NCBI RefSeq assembly: GCF_905147365.1
Contig: NC_056422.1
Span: 2,296,501 to 2,360,500, forward strand
DNA length: 64,000 bases
Reading direction: 5' to 3'
Source of the DNA: Aricia agestis
Lineage: Eukaryota; Arthropoda; Insecta; Lepidoptera; Lycaenidae
Shown here: positions 31,424 to 43,244 of the stretch, piece by piece
Layout of the letters: each line of letters opens with the position of its first letter
How positions within the stretch are numbered: position 1 is the first letter of the stretch
Program-made: the position numbers and the translations under genes
Notes under the pieces: model-generated
The model's database searches: none
What the model was told of the DNA's origin: nothing
The model's input: only the letters and a program-made list of their open reading frames with translations

Positions 31424-31918
31424 ATAAATTGACCGTATTGACGGCGCGGCAGCCTAGGGGCGGCAGTGTCCTAGGCCAGCCGGCAACGTCCTAGGGGGCG
31501 CCAGATTTCGTAAATGGGGTGGCGGAAAAAAGTGGCCTACACTCATAAAATGTAAATCCGGCAGTGCCCAGAGTTTGATAGCAAGTTTTTGAAATTTCGC
31601 AATGAATCTGTTAAACATTGATTGAATGTGAAAGCTATTAGGATTGAGGATGTTTGTTACTTAATGACTCGTGACGAATCGATTTGAATATTTCTTTGGT
31701 AATAGGTATCCGCATTATCCTGGAAAAAAACCGTACTTAATACTATTAAAATAATCCAAGTAAAACCTTTGCCCTATTCTGAGAATGGTATAGTTTCACT
31801 TTTTAGTGAAACTTATAAAAAAAATTATCGATTAAAAGTAAAAAGATGTAAACCCAAGAGCCAGCCATAGACGATAATCGGACTTTCTTCATTTTATAAA
31901 AGTTTAAAGGTTTTCTTT

Positions 31919-32188
31919 AATGAAATAAGGAGGCAAACGAGCAAACGGGTCACCTGATGGAAAGCAACTTCCGTACCCATGGACACTCGCAGCATCAGAA
32001 GGCTGCAAGAGCTTTTAAGAGTGAATAGGGTAATAGGGGAGGGTTGGGAAGGGAATAGAGTAGGGGATTAGGCCTCCGGTAAACTCACTCACACGGCGAA
32101 ACACAGCGCTCACGCCGGTTTTCTGTGAGAACGTGGTATTCCTCCGGTCGAGCCGGCCCATTCGTGCCGAAGCATGGCTCTCCCACGT
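31919..32188 (-). mobile_element. SINE-like element C, copy 3 (short)
   Basis: AATGAAATAAGGAGGCAAAC to AGCATGGCTCTCCCACGT. The pyrimidine tract and palindrome are shortened. The last bases CTCCCACGTCTAAAT recur immediately after (32199-32213). Upstream 31424-31918 holds no gene. Confidence 0.8.
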
Positions 32189-32666
32189 CTAAATATTCTC
32201 CCACGTCTAAATAGGTTTCCTATAAGTTCTCCTATAGAGGTGAGAACAACCAGCAACTATAGAGCATCAGTCGCGGTTTCTTTAGGATGTATGTCCAGGG
32301 AAAGTTCCAGGCCTAACTTTGGGCATCTGGAATGAGGCCAAAAAAACTTCGATAAAGTATAAAGGTCAATTTTTATCTTATTTTCTTCGGGATAACCGTA
32401 GGAACCTCGTCTTCCGATGCCGGACATTTAAGACAGTTGCTTCTCACTGCTAGACCACCTCAAAGTCTTTAGGAGGAGGTGGCGAATGGCGATGACGGTG
32501 ATGATGATGATGATGATGGCGAATGGTGATGATGAAAACGTGCACCTAGCGCCATCTACCGCATGACTTGCGCTTCACTTTCTATTGTCCATTGTTGTGC
32601 GTGGTTACCACGCTATTGCGACAGGTGGCGGCACTGTGCGTGCAATCCAAAGTGAGGCTAATACTC
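32189..32666. other. Spacer with (GAT)n microsatellite
   Basis: GATGATGATGATGATGATGG around 32500-32519 and a GCGCCATCTAC motif at 32549-32559. No gene recognised. Confidence 0.4.
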
Positions 32667-32825
32667 TTAGGCTGGTATAAATAGTCAGTACTCAAGATGC
32701 ATCTCGGTCTCAAGACACCGTTCAGGCTCTGCTGGTTGGCTGTCAAAATTTGGACCAATCACAGAGCCGAACCGCGTCTTAAGACCGGATCGCATCTTAA
32801 ATACTGACTATTTATACTGGCCTTA
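32667..32825. mobile_element. Foldback MITE, about 159 bp
   Basis: TTAGGCTGGTATAAATAGTC pairs with GACTATTTATACTGGCCTTAA, and CAGGCTCTG with CAGAGCCGA. The arms carry CTCAAGATGC and GCATCTTAAA. Confidence 0.75.
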
Positions 32826-33361
32826 ATATTCCGAGTAATAATTTTCATACTACATTTATCCAAGTCTTGGATCACGCGCTAGGGGGTTCCATTGGAACCA
32901 TACTTATAGTTTATTCCAAAAAAAAATGGCCCAGTCCAGTTGTTACAAATCTTAACCCAGTTTCAAAGCCTTTATTAACTTATCTATTCAACAGCGTTGT
33001 TCAATGTTCATTGATCAATATTTCGACTTTAGCCAATCAAAAGCGTTAATAAATAGATTTGATAACTGTCAAAAACTTTCAGAAACCGTCAACCATTAGG
33101 TTCAAACTTACAAGATATCCATCCATAGTCCATAGTCCATACTTATCCATACAGTTTATATCCATACTAACACCAGCTAAAAACCGAGCTTTGTGAGTCG
33201 TCGTCACACCTTGACTGACTGATTATACGAGTAACACATCTACATATAAATAAAATTACTATGTTAAAGCACAAATCAATCGGCGTGATAGTTTTTCCAT
33301 AAAATGTATAGGTTGTGGGAATTAGGATAGACTCGTACTAAGGCTCGCTTGGCTCGCCCTG
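32826..33361. other. Spacer, nothing recognised
   Basis: A CCATAGTCCATAGTCCATAC short tandem lies at 33123-33142. No gene. Confidence 0.35.
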
Positions 33362-33580
33362 ATTATAAGTGCGAAAGTGTGTCTAGTCTACGTCTGTCTG
33401 TCTGTCTGTTTGTCTCTCTGTTCGCGCCCAAACCGCTGAATCGATTGCTGAAAATTGGTATGGAGACACTTTGAGTCCCGAGAAAGGACATAGGGTACTT
33501 TTAATCCCAAAAAGATGCACGTCTCCCACATACGTTACGTAATATTTGAGTTACCGGCGTCGCGCGTCGTCTATATAGTT
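33362..33580 (+). repeat. Repeat A, near-complete with expanded GTCT run
   Basis: AAGTGCGAAAGTGTGTCTAG, GCCCAAACCGCTGAATCGAT, AGAAAGGACATAGGGTAC and GCGTCGTCTATATAGTT. Confidence 0.7.
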
Positions 33581-34059
33581 ATAAAATATTGTTTTTTACA
33601 CATCAGTACTATTTAGAACATAATATAATGCCTATTAATAGAGTATAGACAACTTTTACTATACACCCGTCATGTCCATTTTGAACTTCACTTTTCTACG
33701 CTTTTTCTCCACTTCTAAGTTAAGTATGACTTGAACTAGTTTTCTCTCATTGTCAGCTTTCTTGTGTCGTATGCGCTATGAAACCACATATGGGAAAAGA
33801 AAGCAAATCGAGTTACTATTAGCGTTCGATACGGTTCAAAATCAATCATTATAGCGGATATAAATTAACCTATTTCTTATAATTTCTGTACTTGTAATTT
33901 TGTCTGGTTGAAGAAGTATTGTGTGCAGTAAATTGTTAGAGAAATCTTTGTTTTCGTTAAAATCGCCATTTGGTCTTGTATCGCGGACCGCAAATAAAAT
34001 TTTTTAAGGGTTAGAAGCACAGTTAGAAGTAATGTTCTTCAAAATTAACGAAAAGTTAA
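33581..34059. other. Spacer, nothing recognised
   Basis: AT-rich with no supported feature. Confidence 0.35.
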
Positions 34060-34416
34060 GGTTGGGTTGCACCAACTAACTTTAACTATAACTGTAACTT
34101 TAACTACAATGCAAAATGTCAAATCTTTGGTTAAAGTTAAAAATGGACGCCATCAAGACGCCATATTTAACCATAACCATAGAGCTCGACTAGGTTTTAA
34201 ATGCACGTGGCGAAAAAAGGAACTAACGCTGTCATCATACAAAAAACGCCATTTTTGACGCCACTTTACCAGCAGCGCCCCCGCCCACGTTCATTTATAA
34301 CCTTGTTGGACCAGCTGTCATCTGTCAATTTCTCCGGTCAAAGTTAAATTTAGCCTTAATAACCATAACTTTAACCTTAACTTTAACTTTAACCACGCCT
34401 CTGGTGCAACCCAACC
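34060..34416 (+). mobile_element. MITE B, copy 5, TAA-flanked reference copy
   Basis: GGTTGGGTTGCACC and GGTGCAACCCAACC form perfect 14-bp TIRs, with TAA at 34057-34059 and 34417-34419. Length 357 bp. The cleanest member for defining the family. Confidence 0.85.
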
Positions 34417-35961
34417 TAAGTGGAAAAGTTTACCGGTGGACATGAATCTCAAAATGGTTTAATATCACTCGAGCCACTGATAAAATCCCGGCGGGCCGCA
34501 GGTTGAGCACAGCTAGAGCCAGAGCCTAGCCTAGTCATCATATTATTATATATTTTAACTAGTATAATAATTCGAAGTGAAAGTTGAAATTATGATTAAA
34601 TATTCATAATGATCATAACAATTTTTATTTGTTATATTTTCACACTACGTTAAATTTCAAAACATGTGCTGAAATATGAAATATAATAAAAATAGAAAGA
34701 GGAGAAATTATTAAAAAATAAATAAATTGAGCAGATCTAATTTTGTTAAACATAGTGTTAACATACATAAATATTTCGAGTAAATTTTGCCCGCGGTTTG
34801 ACACGTGTAAAATAAGCATTTGATATTCAGAGTAAACAGTTCCTATTCCCCTATTTGACCTCCTGAAAATTTTAAAAGTTATTTCTTAATAGATCGACCC
34901 TATCTCATAATGCAGCTTCTCCACGTTGGCCAATGATGGACAATTACGTACAATAACGAACGCGAAGATACCATATTTGTCTCTAATTCCCCTTGGTCGA
35001 CATCCATTGCGCATGCTATCGAGTGTAAAAACATTCGCAATCATGGTACTCCATCATGACCGTGAAAAAGGACTAAGGAATACGTGTGTAAAATCGTTTC
35101 TAACATTGAGGTTTCCTCTGTTGCTTGATGTCTCAGTCGCGTTAAATAATTTAAACTTGTTATCGAATTCCGTCACTTCAACCACTGCGCCATAGGAGCT
35201 GTAATAACAATGGCAATTTGCATCGTGTGCCGACCCCAATAAAAAACAAAAGATTTGCGAGTTGCACTGAACCAGCAAAAGGTTATGGACCCAATGAGTG
35301 ACGTCATTTTGCGGAAAATCGGCCACTGTCCGAGTTTTCATTGAAAAGTGTTACAATTAAATATTTAAAAAGGTTGTCGTACTTAGATAAAAAAAATATG
35401 TAAAAATTATTTCACGGAATATCAGTATCACTAATCACTATCATGATCATAGACGAATTATACATTTGACTACTTGACGATAGATGGCTCTATTCCATTA
35501 ATTTAATGTTTTTTTTATTACTGTTCAAGCTATGAAACTCGATGTGTATCTTTGCAGGAATGTTCTTTTCTAAATTTAAAGCATCCAAAGTGCTGTTTGC
35601 GGTGTCTAATTTCTTCATGCCTCAACCGCTTTAAACTTGTAATATTTTGTAAGTAATTTTTTTTTATTATATTAGCATTTCTTGGAATTGTATAATTTCG
35701 TAAATCGTAATGTATCCAGGCATATTTTGTTGTAGTCCGTTAATGTATGCTATTGTTTACTAATAGTTCAAATGTGGTTCACATTGACTCTTCTTTACTC
35801 ATAGACGCATCATAAAATAAGCATCATAATATCGTATCTGTATAATTAGACATAATATCACATATATAATACAACAATGTTCGTGGTTCTTATCTGTTTA
35901 TAACTCGTTATTTGTAATTACTAATTACTCCTGAAAAGGAAGTTATAACAAGTACCTAATG
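34417..35961. other. 1.5-kb spacer, no convincing gene
   Basis: Overlapping opposite-strand ORFs at 34926-35195 and 35054-35341 have no recognisable motif and no splice context. A CGATAGATGGCTC motif lies at 35478-35490. Nothing else could be assigned. Confidence 0.35.
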
Positions 35962-36240
35962 AAAGTGCGTGCGCAAGCGCAGCGCAGGCCTTTTAGCCAA
36001 GACCTTTGCTTTATCGCTTTTTTATAGAATCGCCGATCAAAATGTATGGAATTATCATAAGCGTTCGTTAATATGAAGTCGACGTTTGACTCGTCTAATG
36101 TCAATTCCATACACTATGATCAGCGATTCTATAAAGAAGCGATAAATAAAACGTCTTGGCTACAGGCTCTGGTTACGAAGTGCGTTGACTAGCTGATTCC
36201 GTTGCGCTGCGGCCTGCGGCACGCTTGCGCACGCAAAGTA
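35962..36240. mobile_element. Outer foldback element hosting a second foldback
   Basis: GTGCGTGCGCAAGCGCAGCG with CAGGCC (35965-35990) is mirrored by GGCCTGCGGCACGCTTGCGC and ACGC (36211-36234). Confidence 0.6.
35994..36162. mobile_element. Inner foldback MITE, about 169 bp
   Basis: TAGCCAAGACCTTTGCTTTA pairs with the TAAAACGTCTTGGCTA-type end. ATCGCTTTTTTATAGAATCG pairs with CGATTCTATAAAGAAGCGAT, and AATGTATGGAATT with AATTCCATACA. A related interrupted copy is at 50070-50375. Confidence 0.75.
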
Positions 36241-36260
36241 GACTACAGAGAAAACAGGGG

Positions 36261-36525
36261 TACATCCGTTCATCGCGTACATTTCTCCGGGATAAAAAGT
36301 ATCCTATGTCCATTCCCGGGACTCAAGGTATCTTCATACCAAACAGCAAAATCGGTGTAGCGGTATGGGCGTGAAGAGGTGACAGATAGACAGACAGACG
36401 GACAGACAGACAGACACACTTTCTGATACACATAGCATACTTTTTATTCCGGAAAAATGTACGGTTCCCGCGCGATAGACGAATTTTAGCGCAACAGAGT
36501 TGTGGGAGGGGTTATCTAGTATCAA
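36261..36525. repeat. Two repeat A pieces joined head to head
   Basis: 36275-36385 runs in the minus order (GTACATTTCTCCGGGATAAA to GTGAAGAGGTGACAG). After a GACAGACAGACGG run, 36420-36525 runs in plus order (TTTTTATTCCGGAAAAATGT to GTTATCTAGT). Confidence 0.65.
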
Positions 36526-37913
36526 TGTCATTAAAATAATTAAAAGGCAATGTAAATCGTCAAAATTAAATAGCTTCTATAATACCTATGTACTAAGCAA
36601 ATAATAATAATTTAATATTATATGTTCACAATTTATTTGTTCTTAGCTGTAGCCGTAATCATAGCCATTCAGGTACATTTAAACTGATGTAAAAAATTAG
36701 AGCAACCAAAGTCAACCAAGATAGAGGCTAGAAAAGTGCCAAGTGCAAGCGCACGTCTACTGCTCTACGATCTAATGCTTCAAGTGCCATAATTATAAGA
36801 ATATTTAGTTACAATCGAACTGCACAGCACACGCGTCATCTTATAACATCTTGCTTTCACAACGATCGCCAATGTTTTCATTGTTTAGTTTACATTAGAT
36901 CTTTCCGCGCGCGCCGCCATTCCGTTCGGGAATTCGAAAATTCAAATTTGACATTTGTTTTTTTTTCGCGAGCATGACATAGGTGCATGAACTTCGGCCG
37001 TAAAGTGATGTGGTACATTATTGTGACATTGTTTTTAATATGGCTAGTGGACTGCTTCCGCCGGAAAGAGATGCCGCGCACTATCACGCATCAATGTATA
37101 CGAATGTTTGTATAATGTTTTTTGTTTGTAAGTAATTCTATGGTTTTATTGGAGTTATAAAAATAGGTGGTGTATTAAAGCTTTTCTTAGAAATTAAATG
37201 ATAATTCTACGGCAATACTCAAATTAATATCAAGAGATAAACCGATTCATTTTAATGCAAATCTTAAATTATCATTTTTGAGATATGAATTTTAGAGTTA
37301 AAGAATCAAATATTCGATCTGATAAGAAGTGGCGCCATCTTAAAACGTTTCGGTACTTAAGAAATAAACGAACTTTTTTAAATAAGTGATTTGCAATTCT
37401 CGAAATGTTTAATTTGAAATTCACATTAAAATTTAATTATCATGTACTGTGCTTAGCTAGATCACTTATCTAATTAAGAAAATATTAGTTCTGCTCTTCA
37501 ACGCTAGATGGCGTTTTTACAGACCCGGGACCAAGTATGTAACAGATGGTACTTAATACCAACAGTTATATAGCTTAATAGTAACAGTACAATGGTACTG
37601 TAATACCAACAGTTATAGGTATATAATATTACATATAATATTATATAGCTATATATCTAAGCCTAAGTTTAAATATTAATACCACAAAGGGCAACATAGA
37701 AATAATTTATCCTGGATAATATAGATAATATATGGACACTTCCATTCCAACATGCATAATAATTAATTTTGAAATTATTTTTACTTAAAATAGGAATTAA
37801 AAGATAATAACTCCTAGGCTCTACTTATTTATGATAGGCCCGTGACAATACTTAAATAAAATCCATTTTTAAACGACTTGGAAGTTAAAAGGAGGAGGTT
37901 ATAGAGTATAGAG
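36526..37913. other. Spacer with a CpG-rich patch and a possible short exon
   Basis: 36890-37085 has CGCGCGCGCCGCCATTCCG, CTTCCGCCGG and GATGCCGCGC in AT-rich surroundings. See the separate candidate exon at 37040. Otherwise AT-rich with TATAATATTA palindromes and an ACGCTAGATGGCG motif (37501-37513). Confidence 0.3.
37040..37127 (+). CDS. Speculative short first exon
   Basis: ATG at 37040 opens 29 codons plus one base (MASGLLPPERDAAHYH...) before a good donor TTT|GTAAGT at 37128. The first half uses GC-rich codons. Without the splice it stops after one more codon. The exon would end in phase 1, so it cannot join the phase-2 acceptor at 51497. No homology recognised; likely chance unless transcript data say otherwise. 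Confidence 0.15.
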
Positions 37914-38575
37914 CAGGGGTCACCAATAAGTTTCCCTCGGGATCCATATTTAGAAATAAAATAACCTTCGCGGTCCACACATTTAAATAAAAAAATATTA
38001 AACAAAGGTAGATTTACATATCAATGACAAAGGCGCCAAGTTATCTTTTTTTTTTTTATATGAAATAAGGGGGCAAACGAGCAAACGGGTCACTTGATGG
38101 TAAGCAACTTCCGTCGCCCATGGACACTCGCAGCATCAGAAGAGCTGCAGGTGCGTTGCCGGCCTTCTAAGGGGTAATAGGGGAGGGTAGGGAAGCGAAT
38201 AGGGGTGGGTACGGAAGGGAATAGGGGAGGGTACGGAAGGAAATAGGGGAGGGTAGGGAAAGGAAAAGGGTAGGGGATTGGGCCTCCGGTAAACTCACTT
38301 ACTCGGCGAAACACAGCGGAAGTGCTGACGTGGTATCTCTCCGGTCGAGCCGGCCCATTCGTGCCGAAGCATGGCTCTCCCACGTCAAAAATCTCTCTGA
38401 TGTTTGGAGTAAAATTGGTGCAGATGATCCTGGACTCTGGAGATGGTTATTAGTAAGTCGAGACCGAAATTTATTCTTAACGAAGTTCATCTTCGAAAGT
38501 GCTTGGTCTGCACACAATGGGTCAGCGCGGCGGCGATCCGGATGCGGACCGCGGTCCGCCATTTGGTGACCCCTT
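37914..38575. mobile_element. hAT-type element with near-perfect 8-bp duplication, hosting SINE C
   Basis: GTATAGAG (37906-37913) and GTATAGAC (38576-38583) flank ends CAGGGGTCACCAA and TTTGGTGACCCCTT. The interior GCGGTCCACAC pairs with the GCGGACCGCGGTCCGCC region. Confidence 0.75.
38046..38385 (-). mobile_element. SINE-like element C, copy 4
   Basis: A T run (38046-38058), TGAAATAAGGGGGCAAACGA, the GGGTAGGG tract and finally ATGGCTCTCCCACGT. It lies inside the hAT-type element. ORFs here are repeat-derived. Confidence 0.85.
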
Positions 38576-38797
38576 GTATAGACCATTTAAATCTTAGTTT
38601 AGTTTAGTTAGGACAAATATTAAAGTAAAACCTTCTAACTTACCTTCTTGAATATCATCTAGATACCTAATCCACATTTTTTTGATTTAAAATAATTTTT
38701 CCGGTCCTAAAGCCTCCATTAATGCAAAAAAAGACAATTATTAGTTACCGGCTTCATCCACTTGTGTCTTATGCCAATGCCTTTATAGTACGAGAGC

Positions 38798-39190
38798 GAG
38801 AGCCCTAGAACTTTTTTTTTATATCAAGCTATTTTTTATGAGTAGCTTCATTTTGATAAGATGAACAACATTTTTATTTGCGAAAAATCTCGAAAGTGGT
38901 AGAGTTAGAAAAGATTTCATACTTCTGTACTATCCTAAAATGGACCCTTAACAAGCTGTTTTTTGTATATTGATAGGTTAATAGTTATATAGTTTAAGAG
39001 TAACATTTTCCTACAAATAGAACAATCCATATTTTAGGACCATCAAATCAAAGTACGCAATCCTTTCTTTTTCTGTTAGCTACCACTTTCAAAATTTTTC
39101 GCAGATAAAAATGTTGTTCGTCTTATCAAAATGAAGCTACTCACGAAAAATTAGCTTGATAGTAATAAAAAAAAAAAATCTAGGGCTCCC
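38798..39190. mobile_element. TIR element, about 390 bp, arms of about 100 bp
   Basis: AGAGCCCTAGAACTTTTTTT pairs with AAAAAATCTAGGGCTCCC, and TGAGTAGCTTCATTTTGATA with TATCAAAATGAAGCTACTCA. ACAACATTTTTATTTGCG and CAGATAAAAATGTTGTT also pair. A fragment recurs at 50480-50590. Confidence 0.75.
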
Positions 39191-39422
39191 GTAATATTAG
39201 ATACCACATCTAATTTCTTACAGCAGCTCATTCAAATGTTTGATGAGACCAAAATCAAAGTGGTTTCACCGACAGCCATCTTTTTTTATCTCATGCGCGC
39301 TACCGTGACGCGCACGGCATATTTGCATTACGACAATACGATCAGTGAAAGGTATATTTTTAATTTAATTGGACTATGATTTTCCAATTTTCTGTGCTTG
39401 TAACTCCGCTGAAGCTCTATGT

Positions 39423-39557
39423 ATAGTCTGGCATAAAAGTGTAGAAATTAAAAAGTAGCAACACCGTAGTGTCATCCCTTTTTTCTTAGATTGATTTGAA
39501 AGGGATGACACTATGATGTTGCCACTTTTTAATTTCTTCACTTTTATGCCACATTAT
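39423..39557. mobile_element. Foldback MITE, about 135 bp
   Basis: TCTGGCATAAAAGTGTAGAA pairs with TTCTTCACTTTTATGCCACA. AAAAAGTAGCAACACCGTAG pairs with the ATGTTGCCACTTTTT region. GTGTCATCCCTTTT mirrors AAAGGGATGACAC. Confidence 0.8.
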
Positions 39558-39715
39558 ATGTATATACCTACATAGCGAAATTCGGGTGCTTAATCAAAGA
39601 AACTTAGAGCATGATAGAGCCACGCAACTCTTTAATATTATTAGTAACTTTGCGTTGATAATGTAAAATTAATATGAAAGATTTAGTATTATATAATAAT
39701 AAATATTATTTAATC

Positions 39716-40090
39716 CAGGGCTTCCCAAACTTATTTGCACTGTGATTTTGCCATTGAGACTTTGCCATTTCTATACGAAGCCCCTCAACCCAACCCCCAA
39801 AAATACTTTTCAATTTCAGAACCAGCCTACATAGGTTATCATAAAAACACTATTTGGACACTTATATTTTTATTAGGAAATAATGACCAAATCAAAACAT
39901 AAGCATAATAACAAATAAAAAAGATAATTCTATGAAAGCTATTGACAGCAAGGCTGGCTAATGTGAAGGATGCGCTTGCTTTTCTGAGAATAGCTTCTGA
40001 AACCGGGGATGTATTCAGAATGACATAATATTTGGTTGTGTTGACATGCGACGCCCCGGGGCGTCGCGATGCACAGTTTGGGAAGCCCTG
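39716..40090. mobile_element. hAT-type MITE (375 bp), 7/8 target duplication
   Basis: Ends CAGGGCTTCCCAAACTT and CAGTTTGGGAAGCCCTG. ATTTAATC (39708-39715) and GTTTAATC (40091-40098) flank it. The right sub-terminal region has GACGCCCCGGGGCGTC. Confidence 0.8.
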
Positions 40091-40097
40091 GTTTAAT

Positions 40098-40300
40098 CCA
40101 TACTAAAATTATAAATGCGAAAATGTGTCTGCCTCTCCGTCTGCCACCTTAATTGGGTTTTGAGGTAACAAACCGGTAGGCAGAGTACTTTGAGTCCCGG
40201 TAAAGGACATAGGATACTTTTAATATCGAAAAAATGTAAAAATGTACGGTCCCCACTTGATAAACTGGCGCAACGGAGTTGCGGGGGTCAATCTAGTCAA
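40098..40300 (+). repeat. Repeat A, near-complete
   Basis: AATTATAAATGCGAAAATGT, GGTAAAGGACATAGGATACT, GGCGCAACGGAGTTGCGG and GTCAATCTAGT. Confidence 0.75.
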
Positions 40301-41480
40301 TAATATATTCAGTATAAAATAATAATATTGTTTAATTCCGAATAATCCTAAGCTTACAGCTCCGGCCTCCGCATTATGACTCTACATTGGCTTAATTTCT
40401 TGCCTATTAGTGTAGAAGCCTCTTCACGATTCAGCCATTTATTATCGATTTGCTGTTTCATAACAATCTGTAAATGGAAAGCCTATACAACCAGTGATTG
40501 ATGCTTTTGCGGTGGTTATAATTGTTATAAGTTAATAACAGAGCCGATAGGGAAGCATAAAACTGAACAATAAAAAAATATCTTTCATCTATTAAATCAC
40601 TAAAAGCGGAAGAGCAACGTGTATTTATGTCGAAATTAATGTTAATTCGTTTAGTTGTGTATGTTTCAGAGCGTAAAAAATTACTTTTGATGGTGGAAAA
40701 CCGTCTGCATAATGTCTAAATACGTAAGTCGGGCAGTAGCGGGTTCTTGGTCGAGTTGCATTCATTAAAAAAAGTAAAACTTCAGCGCGATATGAAATTC
40801 GATATTCAAAATTATCTTTCACGGTCGGACTCGGTAAATGATATTTGGTGGATTTCTATTTAAAAATATTAACCTACAAACCTATTTATTTTAATGATTA
40901 TCATCTAGTTAAAATATGAAGCGAATAAATATATTAATAGCAATATTCAAATCTCTCTTTATTGTTGAGTATTTAACTACATATTATTATTTATCTACAT
41001 ATACGAATACACACAATATCTAGTACAGTACTCCCAAATTAATAATGTGCAATGGAAATCTTCGCTGATTGTCGTAATCACGAAAACGCCCGAATCTATG
41101 AAACGTAAGAGCCCCAAACAATGCACTTGCATTTTGCACCTTGTTCAAAGGAAATAGAAGTAAATATCAATTATCATAATATAGCCGGTGTCTGTCCGCT
41201 GTCGCCGGTCCGTCAATAAGTGCTACAACTCACCGGGAAGCCATCGCGGTGTTACCATGGTAACGTCAAAGCAACATCAGGCGTCGCTGCAGCGCTTGTA
41301 GCGACGTCTTCAGACGCTCGGGAAATACAACCGTTGCCGAAAAATTACGAAAATTCCTATGCGCATTATAACTTTGGGAGCACTGTATATTGTGTGTATT
41401 CGTGATCATATTTTGACTGATGCTAACTTTGAGGCATTATTTAAGTCAGCTTCTTGACTGAAAGCAATTTAATTAATTAA
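40301..41480. other. Spacer, no gene recognised
   Basis: AT-rich with a CG-richer patch at 41170-41340, including the palindrome GTTACCATGGTAAC (41249-41262) and CGTCGCTGCAGCGCTTGTAG. No splice-bounded ORF. Confidence 0.35.
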
Positions 41481-41985
41481 GGCAAGACCGCACTAAAGCA
41501 CAACGACACAACGCGACACTTCACGTTCATAGAACTGACGTTTTACAAACGTCGGATTCGCGTTAATTGTAAAACGTCAGTTCTATGGAACGTATACGTG
41601 GGAGAGCCATGCTTCGGCACGAATGGGCCGGCTCCACCGGATAAATACCACGTTCTCACAGAAAACCGGCGTGAAACAGCGCTTACGCTGTGTTTCGCCG
41701 AGTGAGTGAGTTTACCGGAGGCCCAATCCCCTAACCCCAACCCTATTCCCTTCCCTACCCTCAACTATTCCCTTCCCTTCCCTACCCTCCCCTATTACCC
41801 TATTCGCTCTTAAAAGGCCGGCAACGCACTTGCAGCTCTTCTGATGCTGCGAGTGTCCATGGGCGGCGGAAGTTGCTTTCCATCAGGTGACCCGTTTGCT
41901 CGTTTGCCCCCTTATTTCATAAAAAAAAAAAAAACGTGAAGTGTGGTGTCGCGTCGCTGCCGCATAGTGTTGCCGCGTAGTAGAG
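41481..41985. mobile_element. Foldback MITE interrupted by SINE C
   Basis: GCGACACTTCACGTTCATAG, then AACTGACGTTTTAC at the left, is mirrored by GTAAAACGTCAGTTCTATGG before the SINE and ACGTGAAGTGTGGTGTCGCG after it. An additional AGTGCGGTCCTACC near 42545 resembles the left end, so the true element may be longer. Confidence 0.65.
41596..41934 (+). mobile_element. SINE-like element C, copy 5
   Basis: CGTGGGAGAGCCATGC to TTTCATAAAAAAAAAAAAAA. The A tail is intact (41921-41934). Confidence 0.85.
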
Positions 41986-43244
41986 GAGGGGAGGGTGCTA
42001 TTTTTGTAGTCACTCGAGCGTCATGGAGACCTAGTAGGTTTTGTACATTAGGTAAAGCTGATAAAAAAATAATAAGAGCGTTTTTTTATTTTAGCGGTGG
42101 GTTCAGAAACTGCAGCCATTTTAAAGTTTTGAAAAAGAAAATATAATATTCAGAAAATTGCTTATTTAGGTAAATTATAAATATATTTTAGACAACAAGG
42201 ACTAAATCATTTAGTTTAAAGCAAAATAAAATATCTGCGAAGCTTAGTTAAGAAAATAATAAATATGAAGCTTTATTTTTTGTATTTTAAAATGTCCCTA
42301 CAGGCTTACCTAACCTTTGAATCGTCAGTGCTTTTTATGGAAGCTTCTTTGAGGTATACTAAACATCCCCTATCTTAATCTGACAGATTAGACGACATTT
42401 CATAAAAAAAAATTACCCACCACGTGAGAAATCTGATTTCTATACCATGATAACTAGACACATGTCGGAAGCCTATGCAAGCTTAATCTGACACGCTCGA
42501 GCTACTCCCGAAATCCCCTCTTCCCCTCCCCAACTATTAGTGTAGTGCGGTCCTACCACGGTCCTACATTTAAAAAAAAAAGACAATTAAAATATGATTC
42601 ATTACGATGTCATTGATAATACATTTTCTCTTATTTTATACGTATTATATTATCATAATATGATAATATTATAGTATTCTGTATGACAAATTTATTATCA
42701 TGAGTAATAAAATGTCTGTCGCATTTAAAATATTAGTACTATGACTTTTTTAATATGAATTTTGAATTACCAAGTTTAACCACTAATCCTTTCCACTTTA
42801 CATTTTACTTAATAATTGTTTTTTTTTTTATTACGAGTCCACGGCTAAATCTGTGTCTAAACTCGTTAAGGAATAATTTTCCATTACGATTCTATAGCCC
42901 ACTTTACACGTTTATTATGTAACATATCAGGAACTCTTCTAGTTTATAGCGCGAAATAATTAAGTGTTGAAAGAAAGTGGTGAGACAAGAATCTGCTTCC
43001 TGCAGCACAGATCGGTTCCCTGATGTCCATACACCGTGATAATTGCCATTTTCACTGCATGCTCATATGTAACCTACTTTGATGAGAGGAGAGAAGAGAG
43101 AAACCTGGGTGGAGAGAGATAAAGAAAAACATTAAAAGGTTTATGGGATAAGCAACACGATTTCGAATCTCAGGATATGGCAGAAGTACCTGTATTTGAC
43201 AGAAAAAAATAATTCCAGAAAAGTTATGCTATGTTGCTTGACAT
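41986..43244. other. Spacer with a decayed inverted repeat
   Basis: GTAGAGGAGGGGAGGG with CACTCGAGCG (41978-42025) is roughly mirrored by ACACGCTCGAGCTACT and CCCCTCTTCCCCTCCCC (42491-42531). No gene seen from there to 43244. Confidence 0.4.

Noticed and set aside
34926..35341. Opposite-strand ORFs of 89 and 95 codons
   Set aside because: No recognised domain, no splice sites, and both strands open in the same place, as chance allows.
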